From an uncultured Flammeovirgaceae bacterium (GTDB taxonomy: Bacteria; Bacteroidota; Bacteroidia; Cytophagales; Cyclobacteriaceae): DNA of 5,187 nt. The position numbers and the translations under genes are program-made. This document shows, in pieces, positions 1-5,187 of this stretch. The first letter of the stretch is position 1. Every line of letters starts with the position of its first letter. Where the stretch lies: the NCBI GenBank assembly GCA_946886805.1, contig CAMPJM010000336.1, forward strand, positions 1 through 5,187, given 5' to 3'. The notes beneath the pieces were generated by a model. That model was not told the origin of the DNA and did no database searches. It saw nothing but the letters and a program-made list of their open reading frames with translations.

Positions 1-3000
1 GACTCTATTTTATGGGTTGGAACCTTTAACGGAGGACTGAGCAAGGTTTATTGGAAAGACCGAAAAGCCATAAGACTGCCTTTTGGACAGCACGAAACCT
101 TTTCATCGGCTACCATCAACAGTATTTATGAAGATCAAGAAGGCAACATCTGGGTTGGTTCCAAAGCCGGGCTCCATGTAATTACTACCGCTTCGGATAC
201 ACTTTTCGTGACGGCTTCCTCCGAACCCGGATTGGGGCTAAGTGATGCTGACGTGTTGTGCTTTCAGGAAGATAATATGGGCAGGATGTGGATTGGAACC
301 CGCAATGGTGGCTTAAATATTGTAAAAAAGAAACCCTTTCTGGAACAAAAAGATTTTATGTTTGATTGGTACTTGCCAAGAGAGGATGGGGAAAGCGTAT
401 TTAACCGAACGGTTTCTACAATCATGCAAGATAACACTGGTAATATGTGGCTCGGCACCAGTACAGGGATAAACTTTGTAAACCCGCAGGGCGAAACAGT
501 TATTTTACTGCAAAGAAACGCCATGAGCAGGGAAACTTTAGCTCATAATAGGATAAGTGCTCTTGAAAAAGAAGACAATGGAAATGTATGGATTGGCACA
601 GACGGCGGTGGATTAAACCTGCTGGACCCTTCAACAGGTAAATTCAAACATTTTTACCATGTCCCGGAAGATGCATCGAGCCTCAGTAATAACTATATCA
701 TCTCATTAAAGAAAGATAGCAGGGGTTGGCTATGGGCGGGCACCTACCGCGGCGGCATTAATAAAATGGATCCTAAAACAGGAAAAAGTAAGCACTATCT
801 GCAAGGCGCCATTAGCAATGGCAGTGATGTAAGGTGCATTACGGAAGACTCAAAAAAAAGAATCTGGGTAGGCACTAATCAAGGAGGTTTGTATCTATAT
901 GAGGAGAACAAAGACACCTTTACCCTAATAGAAAAGTCAGGGTCTATGGACATACGTGCTATTCATGAGGACATGGACGGTGGATTATGGCTTGCTACAT
1001 TTGGAACAGGAATTTGCTATTACAATCCCGAACAAGACTCTCTGAGGATTTTCAATACCAGCAACACACCAGGCCTTCCCAGCAATATTATTTTTTGCCT
1101 TACACAAACCAGTAAAAATGAAATCTGGGCAGGAACAAGATATGGAGGTTTGGTAAACTTCAATATCAAATCAGGAAAGGCGACCACTTACTCCGAGAAA
1201 AATGGTCTGAGTAATAATACTGTAAATAGCCTAATCCTGGAGGATAATCAGAATATATGGATAGGAACTTTAAATGGGATCTCTCATTTTGATATTGCTA
1301 CAAAAAGGATCACCAACTTAACTTCCCTTGAAAGCATAAGCCCTAGCGAATTCAATATCAGTGCTGCAATAAAAACAGAAAGCGGATATCTGTATTTTGG
1401 AGGCAACAAAGGTCTCACTATATTTCATCCTCAGGAGGTGAAAGGTGCGAGACTGTCTCCCCCGGTGGTATTAACAAACTTAAGGGTATTCAACAAAAAT
1501 GTTTCGGTAAAACCTGATGACAAAAAAGCTATCTTGACCAGGACCATTTCACAGCAGGAAGAAATTACCCTATCTTATGATCAGACTTTGTTTTCTATAG
1601 ATTTCGCCGCCTTGAACTATCCCTTTTCAAAAAAAATAGCTTATTCCTATATACTCGAGAACTATAATGAGCATTGGATAGAATCGGACAATGTAGGAAC
1701 GGCAATTTTCAGCAACATTCCTCCCGGGGAGTACACCTTCAAGGTAAAAGCAAGTATGGCCCCCGGCAATGGCAATGAGGCCTACACCAACCTGAACATT
1801 ATTATCACCCCGCCTTTCTGGAAAACATGGCCTGCATATACGCTGTACGCCATTATATTGATGCTTATGATTTATGGAGCCCTTAAATACTATTCAGAAA
1901 GAATAAAACTTCGAAACTCACTGGTATTTGAAAAAAAACAACGGCAGCTGGAGCATGACTTAAACGAAGAAAGATTAAGATTCTTTACCAGTTTTTCTCA
2001 TGAATTAAAAACACCGCTTACACTTATTCTAACGCCGGTAGAAGATTTAATTGAAAAGATTAAGGATGCAGAGCATAAAAAAAGCCTGGGATTAGTTCAC
2101 AAAAACGCACGATATCTTTTACAACTCATCAATAAATTACTTGAGTTCAGAAAATCTGAGGTGGGATTAAATCAACTGAAATTAGGAAAATACAACCTCC
2201 ACTCCCTTCTTGAAAACTGGGTCTACAATTATCAGCACTTGGCTACAAGAAAGCGTATTTCCCTTACCTACAACCATTCTTCAAGTAATGTAAATATTTG
2301 GATTGACCCGGAAAAAGTACAGATAATGGTTTACAATCTATTGACCAATGCCTTTAAATTTACTCCAAAACATGGTGCTGTAGAATTGAGTTTGTTCACA
2401 AATGAAACCCACGTCTTTATCAGGGTAAAAGATACAGGAACAGGCATTTCTTCCGCAGAGCTGCCTTCAGTATTTAATTGGTACTATAAAGCAACGAATT
2501 TTAAAAAAGCGCATGGTACAGGCATAGGACTGGCATTATCAAAAAGACTGGCTGAATTGCACCATGGAGGCATAGATGTTGAAAGTAAAATAAACGAAGG
2601 GTCTGTTTTTACTATATCCTTACCTTTTGAACAAGAACTGCCCAATCTTCAGAAAACTGACGCAGAATTACTTGATCAAAAATATGAAGAAGAGATCAAT
2701 AATTTACCTTATCCTGATCTTTTAGCAGATATCCGGGAATGTGAAGAGAAAATAATTCACCTAAACCAGGAAGAAAGCAAGGAAGTGCTGCTGTTGATCG
2801 ATGACAATGATGATATTATTCAATATTTGAATGAGTTGTTAAAAGAAGATTATCATATCATTAATGCACATGATGGTCAAAAGGGGTTAGAAAAGGCCTA
2901 TAAATACGTACCTGACCTGATAATTTCTGATATTATGATGCCCGAAAGGAACGGCATTGATTTATGTAAAACATTAAAACAAAACCCTGCAACAACCCAT

Positions 3001-3555
3001 ATCCCCGTAATTCTATTGTCGGCAAAAGACACGCTTGAATCCGTAAAAGAAGGTTTTGAAGAGGGTGCCGACCATTACGTCACAAAGCCCTTCAATAGTC
3101 AGCTACTATTGATAAAAATTAGAAATCTGCTTAGCACACGCAAACAACTCCGAGACCACTTCAATTCAAAAAGTAAGGGACTTATAAACGAAGGAGAAGC
3201 AAACTCACCACTTTTTCGACGTGAAAAGAATTTTCTCGAAAAGCTGGAGACCACCATTTTGTCACAAATCGATTCAAATGAAACCAATGTTGAAGCAATT
3301 GCCCATGCCATGGGAATGAGCAGGACATCGTTATATAGAAAGATCAAAGCCGTGACAGGCCAAAATATAAACGAATATATCCGCTCAGTTAAAATTAAAA
3401 AAGCAGCATTTTTAATTTCAGAAAATGGCCTTAACATATCACAAGCTGCCTATGAAGTTGGATTTAACAGCGTAAAATATTTCCGCAAGCTATTTAAGGA
3501 ACAATATGGGAAGCTGCCATCCGACTTAAACAGAGAAAGTGAAAGGCAGGTATAG
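1..3555 (+). CDS. Hybrid two-component system sensor kinase/response regulator (HTCS), 5'-truncated
   Basis: The frame is open from base 1 to the TAG at 3553-3555 (1184 residues seen). A GTG at 208 lies inside the propeller, so the true start is off the left edge. Domains in window residue numbers: about eleven Reg_prop blades with W-[IVLA]-G-T motifs (W5, 51, 97, 150, 197, 245, 289, 330, 376, 420, degenerate at 465); a Y_Y_Y domain about 495-605; one membrane helix about 611-630; HisKA with phospho-acceptor H667 in FSHELKTPL; HATPase with N box N779/N783, G1 DTGTGI at 811 and G2 GTGIGL at 839; a receiver with D934/D935, phospho-acceptor D977, S1007 and K1029; and a C-terminal AraC-type domain with two HTH units about 1097-1115 and 1146-1165. 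All expected catalytic residues are present. In this family the periplasmic propeller binds oligosaccharides and the cytoplasmic part phosphorylates itself and activates polysaccharide-utilization genes. Family members usually carry about 14 blades, so roughly 150-200 residues are probably missing. The ligand cannot be read from the sequence. Confidence 0.96.
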   Translation, partial: DSILWVGTFNGGLSKVYWKDRKAIRLPFGQHETFSSATINSIYEDQEGNIWVGSKAGLHVITTASDTLFVTASSEPGLGLSDADVLCFQEDNMGRMWIGTRNGGLNIVKKKPFLEQKDFMFDWYLPREDGESVFNRTVSTIMQDNTGNMWLGTSTGINFVNPQGETVILLQRNAMSRETLAHNRISALEKEDNGNVWIGTDGGGLNLLDPSTGKFKHFYHVPEDASSLSNNYIISLKKDSRGWLWAGTYRGGINKMDPKTGKSKHYLQGAISNGSDVRCITEDSKKRIWVGTNQGGLYLYEENKDTFTLIEKSGSMDIRAIHEDMDGGLWLATFGTGICYYNPEQDSLRIFNTSNTPGLPSNIIFCLTQTSKNEIWAGTRYGGLVNFNIKSGKATTYSEKNGLSNNTVNSLILEDNQNIWIGTLNGISHFDIATKRITNLTSLESISPSEFNISAAIKTESGYLYFGGNKGLTIFHPQEVKGARLSPPVVLTNLRVFNKNVSVKPDDKKAILTRTISQQEEITLSYDQTLFSIDFAALNYPFSKKIAYSYILENYNEHWIESDNVGTAIFSNIPPGEYTFKVKASMAPGNGNEAYTNLNIIITPPFWKTWPAYTLYAIILMLMIYGALKYYSERIKLRNSLVFEKKQRQLEHDLNEERLRFFTSFSHELKTPLTLILTPVEDLIEKIKDAEHKKSLGLVHKNARYLLQLINKLLEFRKSEVGLNQLKLGKYNLHSLLENWVYNYQHLATRKRISLTYNHSSSNVNIWIDPEKVQIMVYNLLTNAFKFTPKHGAVELSLFTNETHVFIRVKDTGTGISSAELPSVFNWYYKATNFKKAHGTGIGLALSKRLAELHHGGIDVESKINEGSVFTISLPFEQELPNLQKTDAELLDQKYEEEINNLPYPDLLADIRECEEKIIHLNQEESKEVLLLIDDNDDIIQYLNELLKEDYHIINAHDGQKGLEKAYKYVPDLIISDIMMPERNGIDLCKTLKQNPATTHIPVILLSAKDTLESVKEGFEEGADHYVTKPFNSQLLLIKIRNLLSTRKQLRDHFNSKSKGLINEGEANSPLFRREKNFLEKLETTILSQIDSNETNVEAIAHAMGMSRTSLYRKIKAVTGQNINEYIRSVKIKKAAFLISENGLNISQAAYEVGFNSVKYFRKLFKEQYGKLPSDLNRESERQV

Positions 3556-3577
3556 GAGTGGTTTTTGAACACACAGA

Positions 3578-3606
3578 ACCCTAGCGCAAGCGTCCGCTTG
3601 TGCTTT
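3578..3606 (+). repeat. 29-bp direct repeat, copy 1 (REP-like hairpin)
   Basis: This 29-bp unit, beginning accctagcgc and ending cttgtgcttt, recurs without mismatch at 3746-3774. Bases 3583-3604 form a 10-pair stem around the core caagcg-tc-cgcttg, with one G-U wobble when read as plus-strand RNA; the same position is a C-A mismatch on the minus strand. It begins 23 bases after the regulator's stop codon. Only three T residues follow the stem directly, so on its own it is a poor intrinsic terminator. It resembles the small dispersed palindromes (REP elements) found in convergent spacers; that assignment is inference. Confidence 0.85.
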
Positions 3607-3678
3607 ACTTCCGTTAGCTATAGTCTTTCACCAACAACTACTCCATCAAAAACCCACCTATTCGCAATCCCCTGCCCT

Positions 3679-3728
3679 AAAAAGCAAAAAGTTCCAAGCG
3701 GACGCTTGAAACAGTTTTTGTTTTTTTA
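3679..3728. terminator. Bidirectional intrinsic terminator between convergent genes
   Basis: The stem arms are 3691-3700 (gttccaagcg) and 3703-3712 (cgcttgaaac). An A-rich tract precedes them at 3679-3690 and a T-rich tract follows at 3715-3727. On the plus strand the stem is followed by ag and then TTTTTG plus seven T; on the minus strand it is followed immediately by TTTTTGCTTTTT. It can therefore end transcription from both the regulator (stop 136 bases before the stem) and the VOC gene (stop codon 73 bases away). The fourth outer pair is a C-A mismatch in plus-strand RNA but a U-G wobble in minus-strand RNA, so the hairpin is slightly stronger for the VOC transcript. The A- and T-tracts can also pair, extending the stem. 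Confidence 0.7.
3695..3708 (-). repeat. Inverted copy of the repeat hairpin core (14 bp)
   Basis: The sequence caagcggacgcttg is the exact reverse complement of the 14-bp core at 3587-3600 and 3755-3768 in the two 29-bp repeats. The arms are self-complementary, so only the central dinucleotide (ga instead of tc) shows that this copy is inverted. Homology to the 29-bp unit does not extend beyond the core: the flanks are A- and T-rich instead. It forms the stem of the bidirectional terminator. Confidence 0.75.
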
Positions 3729-3745
3729 TTGATATTCTCGAACGC

Positions 3746-3774
3746 ACCCTAGCGCAAGCGTCCGCTTGTGCTTT
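3746..3774 (+). repeat. 29-bp direct repeat, copy 2 (REP-like hairpin)
   Basis: This copy is identical over 29 bases to 3578-3606, in the same orientation and 168 bases further on; the bases flanking the unit differ on both sides, so the repeat has sharp edges. The stem is 3751-3772. It ends 11 bases from the VOC gene's stop codon and would lie in that gene's 3' untranslated RNA, where the hairpin is not followed by a U-tract and so is not a terminator by itself. It might instead protect the mRNA end, as REP hairpins can; that is inference. Confidence 0.85.
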
Positions 3775-3785
3775 CTATTGCCAGC

Positions 3786-4694
3786 TTATTGATTATAAGC
3801 TTTTTCCAAGGCCGCTACATCCAATTTTTTCATCTTGTACAAGGCGTTCATCATATTCAGAACTCTTTTCGGTTCTCCGTCTGCAACCCTGTCCATGAGA
3901 GAATGCGGGGCAATCTGCCACGAAACACCAAACCTATCTTTCAGCCAGCCACATTGCTGTTCCTGGGCTCCCTCTTCGGTAAATTTTTTCCAATAATAAT
4001 CCACCTCCTCCTGACCATCGCAGCTTACGAATATCGATATAGCCTCATTAAAAGGGAAGTCATTGTCTACTCCGCTATCCATAAACATATACGTTTGCCC
4101 CATAAGTTTACACTGAGCGTGTTTGACCATCCCTCCATTGGCATCTATCTCACCCGGCGTATATTTGAGGATGCCATCCAATGCCGAATCCTTGAATACC
4201 GACATGTACAGGTTTATTGCTTCTTCTGCTTTCCCTCGCTGTGCTCCGGTAAAAAACAAAAGAGGCACAATCTTTTGACCCACATCTTCGGGATTTCCCT
4301 TCATGAGTTGCCAGGAAATTCCGAAGCGGTCTGTCAGCCAACCATAGCGCTCACTCCATTCGTAGCGATCAAGCGGCATCATGGCCTCTCCTCCTTCAAT
4401 TAATTTGTCCCATAAGGCATTTATTTCATTTTCAGTCTCACAAACCACAAAAAATGAAATCGATGGATTGAATTTAAATTGTGGCCCAGCATCAAAAGCC
4501 TGTAACTGGATCCCATCCAACACAAATGATCCAGAATGAATGGTATTGGTGGGAAAGGGCCCTCCTTCCGGCCAGTTTTTCAATAAATTGATTCTAGAGT
4601 TTGGGAAGATTGAGGTGTAAAAACGAATGGCCTCCTCTGCGTTGTTATCAAACCAAAGGAAGGGTGTAATTTTTTGTTTTTTTAAGGCGTTCAT
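3786..4694 (-). CDS. Tandem-domain PhnB-like VOC superfamily protein
   Basis: This is a complete 302-residue soluble protein (ATG at 4694-4692, TAA at 3788-3786) with no signal peptide or membrane segment. It holds two copies of the PhnB-like / 3-dmu-9_3-mt fold of the vicinal oxygen chelate superfamily. Domain 1 is about residues 8-131 (ITPFLWFDNNAEEAIRFY near the start, GWLTDRFGISWQL at the end). Domain 2 is about 141-262 (IVPLLFFTGAQRGKAEEAI, GWLKDRFGVSWQI). A C-terminal tail follows (RVLNMMNALYKMKKLDVAALEKAY), of the kind that usually ends single-domain members. Most relatives have one domain of about 130-160 residues, so this is a duplication-fusion; the halves have diverged widely, so it is old. 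Despite the family name, no methyltransferase activity should be assumed: the substrate and reaction are unknown, and a metal site cannot be assigned with certainty. It has no Shine-Dalgarno sequence, which is usual in Bacteroidota. The start is supported because the conserved domain begins a few residues later. It is probably monocistronic, converging on the sensor-regulator gene. Confidence 0.92.
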   Translation of the reverse strand: MNALKKQKITPFLWFDNNAEEAIRFYTSIFPNSRINLLKNWPEGGPFPTNTIHSGSFVLDGIQLQAFDAGPQFKFNPSISFFVVCETENEINALWDKLIEGGEAMMPLDRYEWSERYGWLTDRFGISWQLMKGNPEDVGQKIVPLLFFTGAQRGKAEEAINLYMSVFKDSALDGILKYTPGEIDANGGMVKHAQCKLMGQTYMFMDSGVDNDFPFNEAISIFVSCDGQEEVDYYWKKFTEEGAQEQQCGWLKDRFGVSWQIAPHSLMDRVADGEPKRVLNMMNALYKMKKLDVAALEKAYNQ

Positions 4695-4736
4695 GGCACT
4701 AGGGTTTTATTGTTCAAAAAATTTACGGTAGTATTT

Positions 4737-4768
4737 ATTATCTACATTACAATCATTTACATGACAAA
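4737..4768 (-). promoter_or_regulatory. Weak candidate promoter for the VOC gene
   Basis: Read on the minus strand there is TTTG (4768-4765), a 20-base gap, then TAGATAAT (4744-4737). The Bacteroidota sigma factor prefers a -33 TTTG/TTG and a -7 TAnnTTTG about 19-21 bases apart. The -33 element and spacing fit, but the -7 element matches only its TAnnT part, although it also resembles a TATAAT-like -10. It would give a 5' untranslated leader of roughly 35 bases before the ATG at 4694. In an AT-rich stretch such a match can arise by chance. Confidence 0.22.
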
Positions 4769-5083
4769 GGTGGAGGATTTAAATGACTTTTATAGGGTGT
4801 GATTCCGCCTATATAGAAGGTCAATTATGACAATTTTTATCGATATAAAACCACGCCTGATCAAGCTTCCCTTTGAAAGTCAATCCAGAATTATGGCCCA
4901 TTACGTTCGAATAAATTAACGGAAGATATTTTGGGCGCCCAGGCGGGCTGGGTGGCACTCGCCAATCTAACCCACAAGGCCATTTCGGGCTCAAACAAAG
5001 CCACCATCCCTGGCGCAGGGGCTACGTGAAGAAACCGCATCGCAATAGTTAATTATTTCCACTGGTCTTTCCTGGCTCTCCTC

Positions 5084-5108
5084 TGGTCGTAGCGTCCCGC
5101 TACGACCA
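5084..5108. repeat. Perfect 11-bp inverted repeat (REP-like hairpin)
   Basis: The arms tggtcgtagcg (5084-5094) and cgctacgacca (5098-5108) are perfect reverse complements around the triplet tcc. Neither flank extends the pairing, so the element has sharp ends. No T-tract follows on either strand, which argues against an intrinsic terminator. The inner part, tagcg-tcc-cgcta, is laid out like the spacer repeats (aagcg-tc-cgctt). It is best read as a dispersed REP-type palindrome; the class assignment is inference. Confidence 0.75.
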
Positions 5109-5117
5109 TATACATTA

Positions 5118-5130
5118 GAGCGTCACGCTC
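5118..5130. repeat. Short inverted repeat gagcg-tca-cgctc
   Basis: Arms of 5 bp (5118-5122 and 5126-5130) flank tca. It lies nine bases after the larger hairpin and has the same AGCG-TC-CGCT plan and orientation. A 5-bp palindrome alone would be unremarkable; its position and matching centre suggest that the two form a paired REP unit. Confidence 0.5.
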
Positions 5131-5187
5131 ATTTGCAACTCCACTACAGCAGGAGCTGATACGGCGATACAATTCAGGGGATCCCGG

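Larger units (their letters stand above)
4695..5187. other. Intergenic stretch without a convincing gene
   Basis: The first about 220 bases are AT-rich, and the part next to the VOC gene should hold its promoter. Two tiny overlapping frames (15 codons at 4783-4830, 30 codons at 4827-4919) have no recognisable content. From about 4931 to 5040 the base composition jumps to 62% GC (68 of 110 bases). That block includes the 10-bp palindrome tgggcgccca (4932-4941) and a 49-codon minus-strand open frame (5040-4891) that I do not recognise. Several frames are open through the block, so openness alone is no evidence for coding. Two hairpins follow at 5084-5130. No tRNA, rRNA or transposase remnant was recognised. 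Confidence 0.55.

Noticed and set aside
208..210. GTG as a possible start codon of the regulator
   Set aside because: The frame stays open to base 1, and two propeller-blade motifs (W5 and W51 of the visible chain) lie upstream of it, so the real start is outside the window.
264..524. 86-codon open frame antisense to the regulator
   Set aside because: It lies wholly inside the propeller coding region, has no recognisable domain, and is explained as a shadow of the plus-strand gene.
3099..3437. 112-codon open frame antisense to the receiver/AraC part
   Set aside because: The plus strand encodes conserved receiver and HTH motifs here; the antisense product has no family resemblance.
3578..3774. 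CRISPR array
   Set aside because: Only two full repeat copies, 139 bases between them, a single inverted core in between, no regular spacers and no cas genes in view.
4150..4341. 63-codon minus-strand frame within the VOC gene
   Set aside because: It overlaps conserved VOC sequence in another frame and has no supporting feature of its own.
3768..4403. 211-codon plus-strand open frame opposite the VOC gene
   Set aside because: The minus strand carries two clear VOC domains over the same bases, and the plus-strand translation is rich in His, Phe and Cys without any recognisable motif.
4696..4708. Sequence aaccctagtgc (minus strand) resembling the left edge of the 29-bp repeat
   Set aside because: Only about 10 bases match, there is no hairpin, and such a match is plausible by chance next to the VOC start codon.
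5178..5185. gggatccc (contains a BamHI site) at the right edge, possible vector junction
   Set aside because: The flanking bases do not match a cloning polylinker that I can recognise with confidence; it may simply be genomic sequence.

Overview
The window looks like a piece of a Bacteroidota (Bacteroidetes) chromosome. The main reason is the 5'-truncated hybrid two-component regulator that fills the first two thirds: a beta-propeller sensor, Y_Y_Y domain, one membrane helix, histidine kinase, receiver and AraC-type DNA-binding domain in a single chain, an architecture characteristic of that phylum. The moderately AT-rich coding sequence and the lack of a Shine-Dalgarno-like sequence before the second gene fit this. 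I cannot name the genus.

Layout. (1) Positions 1-3555, plus strand: the C-terminal 1184 residues of the regulator; its start, signal peptide and first blades lie to the left of the window. (2) Positions 3556-3785: a convergent spacer with two perfect 29-bp direct repeats that fold into hairpins, and between them an inverted copy of the hairpin core embedded in A- and T-tracts, which reads as a bidirectional intrinsic terminator. (3) Positions 3786-4694, minus strand: a complete 302-residue protein made of two tandem PhnB-like (VOC superfamily, 3-dmu-9_3-mt family) domains. (4) Positions 4695-5187: no convincing gene. It holds a weak candidate promoter for the VOC gene, a GC-rich block around 4931-5040, and two adjacent hairpins at 5084-5130 whose centres resemble those of the spacer repeats.

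The two genes converge, share no evident pathway and are probably independent units. The regulator would normally control a nearby polysaccharide-utilization locus, but no susC/susD or glycoside hydrolase gene is in view; any such locus must lie outside the window. The most unusual content is non-coding: a set of small REP-like palindromes with a common AGCG-TC-CGCT logic on both sides of the VOC gene, one of which appears to serve as a transcription terminator. I see no clear new protein system here.
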